Below are positions 20,223 through 31,602 of a DNA stretch of 64,000 bases, piece after piece. Below the pieces are notes generated by a model, which was given only the letters and a program-made list of their open reading frames with translations, had not been told where the DNA came from and searched no databases. Made by a program: the position numbers and the translations under genes. The number at the start of each line of letters is the position of its first letter. Position 1 is the stretch's first letter. This stretch comes from Cannabis sativa (Eukaryota; Streptophyta; Magnoliopsida; Rosales; Cannabaceae), in the NCBI RefSeq assembly GCF_029168945.1, contig NC_083602.1:26275323-26339322 (forward strand). The letters run 5' to 3'.

Positions 20223-21089
20223 TTTATTTCTTTGTTTTGGCTCTAGGTACTGTAATGAAATCCAGAAAGTTAACTTGTCATTTGAATTTTAAAATATTTT
20301 TGGTTAGCCTATCTATGGGTCAATAATTGTTTACATTGTCGTCATAAAAATCTGTATCTATTCGAGCGTCAATTTATATATCTTTCCAACTCCAAGAGTG
20401 ACAACCCTTCTTCTTTTCAAATATTTCAATACCTATGAGGATTTGGAGTTGAGAATTTTTACTTTAAATTTTTTTCGATATTATCTGTGTTATGAATTAA
20501 AGCAAATAATATGATTTGAAGTACACACACACAAAATCTAGAATTATATTTATTGTAAATTTTTATATAGTATTTTCTAGAGTTTACACTAATATTTTAT
20601 TTTGTTTCGATTAGGCAGAATTTGTTTTGATTTATTCATCTTAGTAATATTTTGTTATCCGCTTGAATTGGTAGAGACTAGCAATAAGCTAGTTTGGAGT
20701 TGTGTTAAATGTCAAAATATTACATATTTTATAGTATAAAAATACAAAGTTAATTAAATTTCAAATAATATTTTCATGAAACTAAAGTTATAGATTTTTA
20801 TATTGAAAATATTTTATTTATATTTAATTTTATCTTTCTTTATAAATAATAATTAGTATTTATCGCATAATAGAGAAAAAGAAATAAAAAGTTAAAAAAA
20901 TAATTTTTTTTTATTTAAAGAAATACTAATTAATTAAATTTTAAATAAATATTTTCATTAAAATTTTTGTGATATATTTTATGTTGAAAATATTTTGTTT
21001 GAATTTAATTTTGTTTGTGTTTGAAGAAAAAAATAACATTTATAAAGAGTGGAAAAGAAATAAAAAGATATAAAAATGAGGTCCGAAGT
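20223..21089. other. AT-rich DNA, nothing assigned
   Basis: No exon of the hAT remnant could be recognised further upstream on the minus strand. Otherwise AT-rich sequence without repeats of note. Confidence 0.45.
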
Positions 21090-22230
21090 ATAGAAAAATG
21101 TCATTTTTTTAATACAATTTAGCCCAAAGGAGCCCAGCCCTTTCGGCCCAATTTCTATCTTCAGGGACAGCCTTGCCACGTGGCAGGCCCCCATTCGCTC
21201 GGCAAAAGCACCAAAGAGGCCGCCAGCGCCTTTGTCCCCTTTGTTATCCCACTCGCACGTGAGCGACACGGCTCTGCCTGGGCCTTGTGTGCTCCACACG
21301 CGCCATGCGCGCAAGTGGCCCTTCGTTTGGTCCGAGCCCCTTCAGCCCAGCCACTTTTCATATGGCTTTCTCTCCTCTCACCACGTGTCCACATGCAACT
21401 AATCAGACAGTACCACGTGGCAGCTCCGAATTAAGTTATTTTAATTGTAAAAATATCTATTGGTAATTTGTAATAAGTTTAATTGCACATTAATCATTTT
21501 ACCCTTCTATAAATAGAAACTTAGGATTTTAAAATTCAGTACAGTTTCAAAGTTTCAAACAGAAAAATTCAGAGAAAACGCTCGAGGCAGTCAATGTTAG
21601 TTTACCGCTTTTCTTAGTTAATTTTCTTATGGGTTTCTAAGTTCTCTTATTATTAAGGCGAACGATGAAACTTAGTGTATTTAATTAAGTATTTATGTTT
21701 ATTTTGATTCTCAGTACAATATATGCTTACGATTTTAACTTCTTAAAATAATTTCTTTCATCTTTAGTATCACATATTTTTTATAGTAAGAAATTATTTA
21801 TGTTTGGTTTCATATTTTATTAAAAATAATATTCTTTGATTTTTTGTATTTACATTAAATTGTTTCACAGTTAATGCTTAGAAGTTATAATTTTAAAGTG
21901 AAGGAAAATCTATTTTTTGTTAGAAAATAATTGGTTTGATTACTGATTAAATTATGAGAATCAATATAAATATAAATATTTTTATATACACTTAAGTGGA
22001 TTTTGAACCCTTAATATAATATCCCTAAATATTACTGAAAATATCTGCTACTGTCATTTTTACTGTTAAAATACTTTATTTTATTTTATTACTAATAACA
22101 TCTCCAGTTTCAAAACTAGGTTAGAGTTGTATTAGATTAAATAAGTATTTTCTTCGATCTCACGCAATTTTCATGGATTCGATCTCATTCTTCACAATCT
22201 CCATACTACAATAAAGATTCGTGCGCTTGC
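21090..22230 (+). repeat. Decayed retrotransposon LTR (probable)
   Basis: It has LTR-like zones in order. First comes a GC-rich upstream part with repeated gcccag and ACGTG motifs (21110-21440), then a TATA box in cttctataaatagaaac (about 21510) and an A-rich leader. The end contains ggattcgatctc and gattcgtgcgcttgcgag, a wording common at the ends of plant gypsy LTRs. Neither partner LTR nor TG/CA ends could be fixed. A plain host promoter is the alternative, but no gene follows. Confidence 0.38.
21175..21421. promoter_or_regulatory. Cluster of ACGTG/G-box motifs
   Basis: gccacgtggc (about 21176), gcacgtgag (about 21254), ccacgtgtcc (about 21382) and accacgtggca (about 21412) lie within 250 bp, upstream of the TATA box near 21510. 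G-boxes bind bZIP and bHLH factors and occur in ABA- and light-responsive promoters. Confidence 0.5.
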
Positions 22231-22670
22231 GAGTTGATAAATGTAAAATGTACTACCCACGGGATCAACCAGTCAGCTCTACATTTCATGTATTTTACCT
22301 AGTAGTGAGATTTGAGTAGATACCCTAGGCGGGTCATGGAGCGATCCATACAAATCACCAAGGCTATAAATACCCCCTTCATTTTCATGCAAAGGGGACA
22401 AGCCAACCAAACACGTAGCAAAAACTCAGCAAAAATCATCCTTGATCTTCTTCTTTTTCTTTTTAAAAAAGAAATTAAGAAAAAAGATGTAGGGTTTCCT
22501 ACGTAACATTATAAAATCATCAACACTGCCCAACGAGGCTAATAGATTGACTCGTGGACTAAGGTTCGTTAACAACCGAATCACGTAAAAAATCTTCCTC
22601 TCTTATTTTCTGCCATTCATTATTTTTTTTAGCTCTTGAATATTTCAGTTTTCAAAAATTTCGGTACACA
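22231..22670 (+). repeat. Solo LTR nested in the decayed LTR
   Basis: Contains a TATA box (aaggctataaataccccc, about 22366), then the block gactcgtggactaagg and cacgtaaaaaatcttc shared with the Tat LTRs here, and ends tcggtacaca. The 5-mer cttgc stands at both sides (22226-22230 and 22671-22675), a possible duplication, but the left end starts gagttg instead of TG. The start is therefore approximate. No internal region is present. Confidence 0.45.
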
Positions 22671-24147
22671 CTTGCAAATGTTAATAGTGTTGTATATAGT
22701 ATTTGAGAAGCTATAAATAATTATTTGTGGAATAAATTTGTGTACATTGATACTATTGTTTAAAAAATTAAAAGAAGCATTTGTAATGGATTTTCTCAGT
22801 GATTGTATTTGGTTTGAACATAAAGCTTTTGCTCTTGAGTTTTAATTTGTTTGTTGGGCAATAAAAAGATCATTATTCATCCAAATAAATATATATAAAT
22901 AAGTAAGACTTAATATTGAATTGCACTAATAACAATATTATACTTTACAAGAGTGTTATTACACTTCACTAAAGTGCTAGACACAATGAGTGCCCTTTAA
23001 CACTTCTCAAATAAAAACTAGTTATAAATTATGATATATTTCTAATAAATCTTCATTTTTATACGTTTATTTGTATATGTAGGAATGTTTGAGTAGTTTT
23101 GAATTCAAAATTTTTCTACAATTGATAAAAAAAGAAAGATAAATATTAGCAAATGACTATAACAAATTGAAATTAATTAATTAGGTTAGAATAAAAAATA
23201 AAAATGAGAATCTACATTTAAAATATACGTAAAAATTATTATATATGTGAAAATTATCATTTTAAATTTATTTTACTTAATCACGCCGCACTGTAACAGT
23301 AGTAGAAAAATTATCCATAATCACACTACTTGTTCATCCAATTCAACCCGCTCTATTTGCGTATAGTGCATTCGATCTGCACTATATGTGGATTTTATAT
23401 TTTGGATCTAATCTAATCGGTAAAATAGCTCAAATCAAATTCAATTTAATCCACATTATTGCAAACTGGATTGGATTAATTATTTTAGATTATTTATTAT
23501 GGATTAGTTACTTTTTTTTTAATATGAATTATTTAATATTTATTAAAACATATTTTTTTTATGTAACTAATAAAATAAATTATTATTATTTTATGTCTCG
23601 AAAAACCATAAATTCTAAAGAAGAGAAAAGGAAATTGTATGTAAAAAAATATTTTTTTTTATATTTTATTTATATATAAATATAAAATATACATACGCTA
23701 TATTAAATTTAAAATATATTTATACACGTATTAAAATTTTAAATTATTTTATCTAATAATTAAAATTATTACGATGAATCAATCAGCTAAATGAGTCATT
23801 ATGTCACATTCACACAAGTGTTTACAACACACATAGTCAACCATGAAGTTTGATCTGTTGGTACAATAAAGAGTAATTTACGGCGTAAATGGCTAAGTTT
23901 AACTCTTGGTTACAAATAAATATTTAAGTTTAATTTTTGACTGTCTTAATATCTAAATTATAGTTCTGGAACTTTCGTAGGTACATAACTGTTAAGTGTC
24001 AAATCATTATCCACGTGATATTTTTTTATTAGTATATTTAAATTAATTTTTAAGGTAAACATAAAAATTTAATGATGTGGACCAATCATAAACTGACACA
24101 CATGATTATTCACTTGACACTTATTAGATACCTACAAATGTTTTAGT
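22671..24147. other. AT-rich intergenic DNA
   Basis: No recognisable gene. Around 23340-23480 the sequence is less random (ggatctaatctaatcgg, cactatatgtggattt) and could be an old DNA-transposon end, but no inverted partner was found. Confidence 0.45.
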
Positions 24148-24378
24148 CAGAGACAGACATAATAATAATAGTGTGGGGGCCATAGCCCATAAAAAAAAGT
24201 TAGTGTTAAAAAAAATTAAATACTTTTCATTTAGTTAAATAATTATAGAACAAAAAATACTAACAAGCCCCCACAAAATAATTATAATTTTAATAAAAAG
24301 TAAATAATAAACATTTTTATAACAATTAATTAAGCCCCTACCGATCAAAAATCCTCAAAAATTTTGAGTCCGCCACTG
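24148..24378. mobile_element. hAT-type MITE, 231 bp
   Basis: The left end, cagagacagacataa, and the reverse complement of the right end, cagtggcggactcaa, agree at 10 of 15 positions with the hAT consensus CAGTGGCGGA. The flanking 8-mers gttttagt and gtttcgat match at five positions and differ only by transitions, as expected of an old duplication. The interior is AT-rich with gtgtgggggccatagccc near the left end, common in these MITEs. Confidence 0.6.
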
Positions 24379-24701
24379 GTTTCGATACACATGTTTCAAA
24401 AATATAACTTAAATTTTGATATTTATCTGTAATGCGAGTTAAAATTAGGAGTTTATTCTGCAAATTAGTTTACACTATAATATATATGTATTATTGTATA
24501 TATTTAAAACTTCGACAGAGTTCGATCTCTCCAATAATATTAATAACCAAAACGCAGCAAGCACGTACCATATATATTACTACTACACCATTATAATATA
24601 TAAACTTAATTATTACCACAAATCATGCATATATAGATCATAACTATAAAAATAAAAGAAAAAATATTAAGTACATATTATTACATAGCAAGCTAGGCAG
24701 C

Positions 24702-25235
24702 CTAGAAGGGTTCAGTCTTAGTACTACCGGTCATGAATGAAATGTTAGGCTTCTGTTCAAAGTCTCCATGACCATCTTCATGACTACTATTATTAGCTCC
24801 TGAGGATCCATAGTGCTGTATCATATGATGATGATCATTATTATAACGACCATGAAGACCATGATCATGATATTGATGATTATAATAGGTGGAGAAGACA
24901 TTATTATTAGGCGGGTGCACCACTGGTTGCTGAACCACTACGTACATTGGCACTACTGAACTCGACGGAGCATGATGATGAGTAGTAGTACTAATACTCC
25001 CATAATGGACCACTGCACCGTCCTTAATAATCTCCTTTCGGTGAAAGTTCCGGTGACAACCGCACGCTGCGCACAGAAAACCCCTCTGATCTCCGCCGCC
25101 TCCGCTTACTACTTGCTCAGCTGTTTCTGCTGCTGGTGTCATAAACTCACGGCAGCCGTCCACAGCCTGGAGGCCCACTGAAATGGCATGGTTTCGCCTG
25201 CATTCTTTGTATCTAACTATCACACTACTACTCAT
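24702..25235 (-). CDS. Mini-zinc-finger-like ZF-HD family protein, 177 aa
   Basis: Single-exon gene, ATG at 25235, TAG at 24702. Residues 5-68 form a complete ZF-HD dimerisation domain: [11 protein letters not shown] (C12, H16), AVDGCREFM (C28) and [15 protein letters not shown] (C55, C58, C60, H61, H65). No homeodomain follows. In its place is a ~105-residue tail rich in His, Asn, Ser and Tyr, probably disordered. Proteins with only this zinc domain (MIF/IMA type) dimerise with ZF-HD homeodomain factors and block their nuclear function, affecting hormone responses and floral meristem termination in known plants. Most are about 80-105 residues, so this is unusually long. It may be a MIF with an added tail or a ZHD that lost its homeodomain. 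Codon use and G/C content are gene-like against AT-rich flanks. Confidence 0.9.
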   Translation of the reverse strand: MSSSVIVRYKECRRNHAISVGLQAVDGCREFMTPAAETAEQVVSGGGGDQRGFLCAACGCHRNFHRKEIIKDGAVVHYGSISTTTHHHAPSSSVVPMYVVVQQPVVHPPNNNVFSTYYNHQYHDHGLHGRYNNDHHHMIQHYGSSGANNSSHEDGHGDFEQKPNISFMTGSTKTEPF

Positions 25236-25300
25236 GGTGATCTAAAGTTTGATAATATAAATAAATGATGTGATATGATAAGGTGTATGATATGGCATAT

Positions 25301-25311
25301 AGTATATATAG
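25301..25311 (-). promoter_or_regulatory. TATA box of the mini-zinc-finger gene
   Basis: The minus strand reads tcctatatatactat about 70 bp upstream of the ATG, giving a predicted leader of about 40 nt. No clear intron is seen in the leader. Confidence 0.5.
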
Positions 25312-25319
25312 GAGAGTAT

Positions 25320-26389
25320 GAGAGTAGTAGATACAGAATTTGGCTTAGCTGTGTTTGGATTTGTCGTAATATAATGCATGGCTGACAAGGAGGACAAGTG
25401 TGAATAAGAGTTGGAGCGTACGTTATTATAGTATAAAACATAATTACAATTAGAGAATTGCTAAAAGACCCTCACAGAGGAGTTGAGATATATTATTGGG
25501 TTAATTTAATATTAGTCTCATATATTTTAATAACGATTATGTAACAAATTGATAGTGAAAGTGTAAAGTACTCTTAGCAATGCATGCTTATCTAGCTAGG
25601 ACGGTGGTGTGTATAAATTAAATAAATATGTTTCTAATTAGTTTTAACTATTCATATTAATTTGTAACCTTTGTTGTGGCAACCATGCATGCTTATCTTT
25701 ATATTATAATTTCAGTTATTATATCTGTCGTAATGCATATATAACAGCTACAGCTGGTTGTTTTTGGATAAGTACTTATTATATGTGCAAGCAATGCGTG
25801 AAATTCGTATATGGCAAAAGTCGGTTATGTTTTGCTTTTGTTCTTTGTTAATGATAAGTACAAAAAAATGAATATTTTTTTACAAAAAGGAATGTTTATA
25901 TATATAATAATGCATATCATTCCCTTACCAAAAAAAAAAAAATGTATATCATTCAAAAAAAAATATTTCGTATTTTTAATAATAATACTTTTTTTTTAAG
26001 ATTAATAATTAGTACTTATATATATACTAGTTTCGAGAGGTAGTCGCACATTTTACATTTTTATATAGTAAGAAAATAATATAAATTATAAAGAGAATCA
26101 AATATTTTCTCCGAGTTCCTATTTACTATACAAAACTCTAAGGCACTATCTTTTTTTTCAGCTCAAATCGTGTTCCCAACTCCAATCTTCCCAACTCCGG
26201 TGGCGGTGCAACCTGTCTTTTCCATACCTAGAATCTCAACAGACCAAGATTTTGAAGGTCTGACAATGGAGTTATGACTCAACCACCCATCTTCCCATCA
26301 CGCCTTAGTGAATCCATCCGAGGTATGATCATCTCTACCCCTTTTTCCACCCTAATGTCAGCTCTCAACAAATTTTTTCAATTTTTGGC
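25320..26389. other. Upstream flank and AT-rich intergenic DNA
   Basis: The first 150-200 bp presumably hold the rest of the mini-zinc-finger promoter. The remainder has poly-A and poly-T runs (about 25930-26000) and no ORF with family features. Confidence 0.5.
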
Positions 26390-27988
26390 ATGATTACATC
26401 TATTCTAGACCACATTTGTAGTAAATTTGTTGTTCTTCAAGGAGATTTTCCTATGGATTATACTGTGATTCTAAGTGTGAACATTAAAGATCCCAATTTA
26501 ATCTCTCTTTACACGCCCAGATTAGTTAGTATGTTAGGGGATCTTGTGTGTGATGGTATTGGATTTGTGTTTTGGTTTTATTAATTATACTAGAAGAGAA
26601 GCCCAACAAACATACTCTCCTTTTAATGCTTCGTCAGCTATTATGGGTATAAATGACTTGCATACTGTTTTTGGTATTGCTGAGATTACTCTTCTTGCCT
26701 TCTACTGTCACTCTCAAAATTTGCCTAACTCTAGTCTGTCTTTTCTTTCAATCTTACCAAATATGGATGACTTAGCTAGTTTCTTTTCTATTGCTCTCAA
26801 TCTTACACATACAAAGAGCACAGTCAACTCTTTTGAAGACTCCTCCTCTCAAACTAAATCCAAACCTCCCTGCTCCTACATCTTCATTATTGCAAAACTC
26901 CACTCGATCAAATCTTATAGCAAGAAACACTTCAGAGAGACAATGGCAAAGGATTGGAACAAACTTTGCCATTTTCTAGTTGTCATTACTAAGAGGCCCC
27001 CAAACCTTCTTCTTGTGACGTTTGGATGCGATGGAGATAGAAGGAGAATTATGATCCAGTAGTCGTGGATTTACCAAAATAATGCCATTCTCATCGGTAT
27101 CCCCATTTCTCTTGATGTCCTCAATGGTGACAATTTGAACTCTATTCCTCTATGGGTGCAAGTTCACAACACACCCTTTCTCAAACGTAGTGAGGAACTT
27201 GCTGCTTTGATTGCCTTAAGACTAGGGCCTATGCTAGCTGGAAGTGGACAAACTTTTCTTTAGGGAAACATGGTGTCCATACTTTAGAATTCAAATCATG
27301 TTCAATGTCTCACAACCTATTCTTCAAGGAATCCCCATTGAATTTCAAAGTATCAACAAGGTAGTTTGGCTCACTCTGAAGCATGAAAACCTCCCCGATA
27401 TTTACTTTTTCTGTAGTAGGATGAGCTATAGCTACAACAATGGATACTTCAACTACTTAAAGGCTTGTGAAGAATCCCCAACTCCCCCATACCTTTGTTA
27501 TGACAAAACATCAAGGGTAAGGTTCTAGTTTTCACCAACCCTCTTCTTGATGTCTCAAAAAATTCTAACTACTTTGTTCCACCGTCTATTGTCAACTTCA
27601 TGTCAACTTCATGTCTACTAACCCTGCTAGTGGCTTCTGTGTCTCTAGTCATGTTAGCCCCTCTAGCCCAACACTTCAATTGGCAAATTACAAAACTAAT
27701 GTTACCTCTACCCAATAAGCTGGTCTCTATTTATGTCCACAAGTGTTTTTAAGGAACAAAGTCTTACTCATTGGAGAGAAAGCAACCCATCACATTCCTC
27801 GAAATCTCTCCCTTCCCAATTCATTGAACCTGTGCCATCCTTTACTGCCATTTTCAATGCTAGCATGAGCAACATGGCTGGCCAACATTCCACTTCCCTA
27901 GTTGGGTCAAACCACCCGCCCCATCAAGTGCCTCAGGCAGCACTGTCCAAGTGGCTACTAACCACTTCATCACACCCCTCCCAACCAT
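26390..27988 (+). pseudogene. LINE ORF1-like remnant (DUF4283 and zinc-knuckle type)
   Basis: Translations in shifting frames fit the DUF4283 plus zf-CCHC_4 protein of plant L1-type LINEs, which binds RNA. KSYSKKHFRETMAKDW (about 26910) matches the start of DUF4283. IPLWVQVHNTPF and EELAALIALRLGPML (27140-27240) match its end. QPILQGIPIEF and VWLTLKHENLPDIYFFCSRM (27310-27420) match the zinc-knuckle region, with the later Cys lost. A serine/proline-rich tail follows. Stops at 27061 and about 27262 and several frameshifts make it a pseudogene. A CACTA element cuts it at 27992. Confidence 0.6.
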
Positions 27989-28003
27989 TATCACTACAAG
28001 AAA

Positions 28004-28370
28004 TCCCCCCATTAGCGGCGGGGATATTAGCGGCGGAGCTCTTCCGCCGCTAATAATGGGGGTATTAGCGGCGGAGGCCCTCCCCCGCCGCTATTGGTGG
28101 GCTGAGTTTTTTTTTTTTTAAATATTAATAGCGGCGGGCTGTCCGCCGCTAATGCCCGCCGCTATTACTATTAGCGGCGAGGTCCGCCGCTAATACCCCG
28201 CCGCTAATAGGTGGGCGGGAAAAATCCCGCCCATATTGATTCAAACTATTAGCGGCGGGGTATTAGCGGCGGACCCCGCCGCTAATAGTATTTTATTTTA
28301 AAAAAAAATAAAAAAATTAATTAAATGTTATTAGCGGCGGGGTCCGCCGCTATTGCCCCGCCGCTAATAA
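28004..28370. repeat. 5' subterminal repeat array of the CACTA element
   Basis: About 17 copies of attagcggcggg or its complement within 365 bp. Many lie back to back as perfect palindromes such as tagcggcggggtccgccgct. It is very GC-rich against AT-rich flanks and rich in CpG. Confidence 0.9.
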
Positions 28371-28373
28371 CAC

Positions 28374-28381
28374 TATATATA
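28374..28381 (+). promoter_or_regulatory. Internal TATA box of the CACTA element
   Basis: actatatatacccc immediately after the last subterminal repeat, pointing into the element. The second CACTA element has ctataaaacccc at the same relative place (62656). Confidence 0.5.
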
Positions 28382-28404
28382 CCCCATCAGACCCCTCATC
28401 CCCA

Positions 28405-28558
28405 TTTTTCCTTTTCCTCTCAAAAAATCCCAAACCGCCTCCTCCTTTCCCCTTCTCCTTTTCTGAAACTTCCACCGCCTCCATCTCCGACGCACCACCA
28501 CCCCGACGCACCACCACCCCGACGTACCACCACCCCGACGCACCACCGGTTATTTTAG
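28405..28558 (+). other. C-rich leader exon with 16-bp tandem repeats
   Basis: A pyrimidine-rich stretch without ATG, ending in about four repeats of gacgcaccaccacccc (28489-28548), then ttattttag/GTAAGT, a strong donor at 28559. The best partner acceptor is atttgcag at 30629, giving an AT-rich intron of about 2.07 kb. Confidence 0.5.
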
Positions 28559-30114
28559 GTAAGTATTGTATTTTTTTTATTATTTTAGATTTGTTATTAT
28601 ATTGTTTTAGGTTTTAGATTGGTTTATATAATGTATATTTAAGTTTTAAATAATCTGTGTAGGTTTTTATATAGAAAAATCTGTGTATATAGAAAAATGT
28701 AGGTTTTTATAATCTGTGTAGGTTTTTATAAATGTAGATTTTTATATAGAAAAATCTGTGTATATATATATTTTTGTATATAAAATTGGTTATATTTATA
28801 TATAAATATATGTTTATCTGTGTTTGTGTATATATAATTGGGTATATATATAAGTTTTGATTTTTTTTATGTGTATATATACTTTATAAAAACTGTACAT
28901 ATATTGTAGTGTAGTATATATATTATATATTTTGTAAAGTATATTATATATATAATCTGGGTATATTATATATATATTTGTATATAACAGTTTATATATA
29001 TATGTATATCGTAGTGTAGTATATATATTGTATTGTATTATTATGTAAAGTATAAAAACTATATTATATATTTGTGTATATATAATATAGTTTTTGTATA
29101 TATTATATACATTATTTTTGTATATATTATTTTTGTATACATTATATATATATATATTATATATTTTGTATATATTATTTTTGTAATATAATAGTGTATA
29201 TATTTGTGTATATACACTATTATATTATTTTTATTATTGTATATTGTATATTTTGTATATTGTAATATAATAGTGTATATATTTGTGTATTGTATATTTT
29301 GTATATATTATTTTTTTTATTTATATATTTGTGTATATAAAATATATAGTATTGGGTTTTTTTTTTGAAGAAAATATATATTATATGTTAATGTATATAT
29401 AATTTATATATTGTAACAATATTGTATATTGTATTGTTGTTATTTGTAGGTTTTTTAATTAATTTTAGTAATTAGTAATTTGTATTTGTTTGTATTTGTT
29501 TATTTTATGTTAGATTTTATTGATATTAAATTAATTTGTTGTTAAGTTTGCTAAAATTTGAGAAGTAAATTTAGCAAATTTAGAATATTGAAAAAAATTT
29601 AAAAAATTAGAAAAAAAAATATTAGTTTGTAGCTTAATATATACATAAAAAGATTTTTTTAAATAATAATAATTAGTTTTTTAGTAACTTAATAAATAAT
29701 ATAAATATTACAAGTTAAAAAGATTAATTAGAAGATTTGATTTATTTTTTTAATTTTTATTAAAATTTAAATTAAATGGATTAACTTTTATTTGAATTTT
29801 AAAAAATAATTTTTTTTTGTATTTTTAAGGTGGTAAAAATTAATTATTTTATATTTATTTTAATTTAGAAAATAAATTTTTTTTATATAAATGATAAATA
29901 ATTCGAAAATTTAAAAATTAAAAATTTAAAATTTAGTAATTTAATGAATTTTTATAGTGTAATATGTAAAATGAATTTTTTTATAATATAATTAGTTTAA
30001 CTTTTGATAACTAGTTTTAAGTTTCAAAAAATAATAATTCATTTAAAATTTAATTATTTGATATTTATTTAAATTTTGAAAATAAATTTATTTTTTTATA
30101 AATAATAAAATAAC

Positions 30115-30605
30115 ACATAAAATTAAAAATTAATAATAAAGAACACTAATAATTATATTTATAAATATATTAAAAATATATCATAACTTTTGTACTCATA
30201 AAATTTCATAAGACTTTACAAAAATTTAAAAATTAATAATAAAGAACAATAATAATTCATATTTATAATTATATTTAAAAATATATCATAAAATTTATAT
30301 TCATAAAATTTCATAATACTTTACAAAATTCATATTTATAATTATATTTAAAAATATATATCATAACTTTTGTACTCATAAAATTTCATAAGACTTTACA
30401 AAAAATTAAAAATTAATAATAAAGTACAATAATAATTCATATTTATAATTATATTTAAAAATATATCATAACTTTTGTACTTATAAAATTTCATAAAACT
30501 TTACAAAAATTTAAAAAATTAATAATAAAGAACACTAATAATTATATTTAAAAATATATCATAAAATTCGTACTCATAAAATTTCATAAGACTTTACAAA
30601 AATTT
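30115..30605. repeat. AT-rich tandem repeats in the CACTA intron
   Basis: Roughly four to five diverged units of about 100-125 bp, each with atatatcataacttttgtac, tcataaaatttcataagac and a following tttacaaaa. Unit lengths vary through internal deletions. Confidence 0.8.
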
Positions 30606-30689
30606 AAATATTTAATACTTCATTTGCAGCAGCAACCCCAATCTTTTCCTCAGCAATTTCCTCAGCAGCAACAACAGTCTGCTCCGCCA

Positions 30690-30962
30690 ATGGGAAATCA
30701 GTTCTTATACCGAACACCGTCAGAGTCTCCTCCGCTCGGCTCAAACTTTGCTGATTTTGGATTATTTGGGAGTTCATCGCAGGAGAACCAATTTTTTTCA
30801 ACTCCCATTTTCAACCAAGCTGAGCTCGGTAATTTGACGCTGGGTTTATCATCAGACCAAGCGTATGTGCCTTCTCCGCCACGGGCTTCGGGGACTCGTA
30901 CCGAAAATAATCCAGATCAAGACTTCATAATTAGAGACTTGAATGAAGATGTTAATGAATAA
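30690..30962 (+). CDS. Glutamine-rich CACTA-encoded ORF, unknown function
   Basis: The frame is open from the acceptor at 30630 to TAA 30960-30962. It begins with a run of CAG/CAA codons (QQPQSFPQQFPQQQQQ), and the first ATG is at 30690. From there 90 residues follow, including the stretches NFADFGLFGSSSQENQFFS and DFIIRDLNEDVNE. It is hydrophilic, rich in Ser, Asn, Pro and Phe, and acidic at the end. No transposase domain is seen. It could be the last exon of a TNPA-like gene or a captured host fragment. Splicing from the leader at 28558 is supported only by the donor and acceptor sequence. Confidence 0.45.
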   Translation: MGNQFLYRTPSESPPLGSNFADFGLFGSSSQENQFFSTPIFNQAELGNLTLGLSSDQAYVPSPPRASGTRTENNPDQDFIIRDLNEDVNE

Positions 30963-31243
30963 TTTATTTATGTTTTGTAATAATTTAGTTTAATTTTGAG
31001 ACAATATTTTATTAGGATTAATATGTTAAAGTTAATTACTTTGGAGACAATTTTAAATTATTAATAAATTTTATTAAATTGTTTTAATTATATTAATTAG
31101 ATTTATTTATTAAATATTTAATTAAATTGTTTTAATTATATTAATTAGATTTATTTATTAAATATTTAATTATTTATTTATATATAATATAAATAAATTT
31201 TTAAAAATAATTAATATTTTTTTTTATTATTGGGTGTTGTAGC

Positions 31244-31512
31244 GGCGGAGCAATAGCGGCGGGACCCGCCGCTATTGCCCCGTGTCGGTCTCGAAACACG
31301 AACCGACACAGAGTAATAGCGGCGGGGTCCCGCCGCTATTGCTCCGCCGCTATTAACAGTATTAGCGGCGGAACCAGTTTTTGGCCGCTAATACTATTAG
31401 TAGCGGCCAAGCAATAGCGGCGGACCAATAGCGGCCGAGGTCCGCCGCTATTGCCCTTTAGCGGCCACATTGTGGAGCAATAGCGGCCGAGGGGCCCGCC
31501 GCTATTGCTCCT
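31244..31512. repeat. 3' subterminal repeat array of the CACTA element
   Basis: About 15 copies of tagcggcggg/tagcggccg and complements, again forming palindromes (gcggcggggtcccgccgc). A second small palindrome, gtgtcggtctcg-aaacacg, sits among them. Confidence 0.88.
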
Positions 31513-31602
31513 GAATGTTGTAGTGTATCCCTTTACTCGATACCAATCAACCCCTCATAAGGCTCCTTACAAATTTCTCTCTGGGATCAAGTGCCTCACC
31601 CC

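Larger units (their letters stand above)
27992..31525 (+). mobile_element. CACTA (En/Spm) non-autonomous element
   Basis: Starts CACTACAAG and ends TTGTAGTG, flanked by a 3-bp duplication (tat at 27989-27991 and 31526-31528), the signature of CACTA elements. Both ends carry dense subterminal arrays of a GC-rich motif in both orientations, the likely transposase-binding region. There is no transposase gene. Inside lie a TATA box, a C-rich leader, an AT-rich intron-like stretch and a glutamine-rich ORF. It sits in a LINE ORF1 remnant. Confidence 0.9.

Noticed and set aside
28325..28558. 77-codon plus-strand frame ending at the CACTA leader
   Set aside because: Its ATG is upstream of the TATA box within the repeat array, and the rest is low-complexity proline/histidine from the C-rich leader. 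Treated as untranslated leader.
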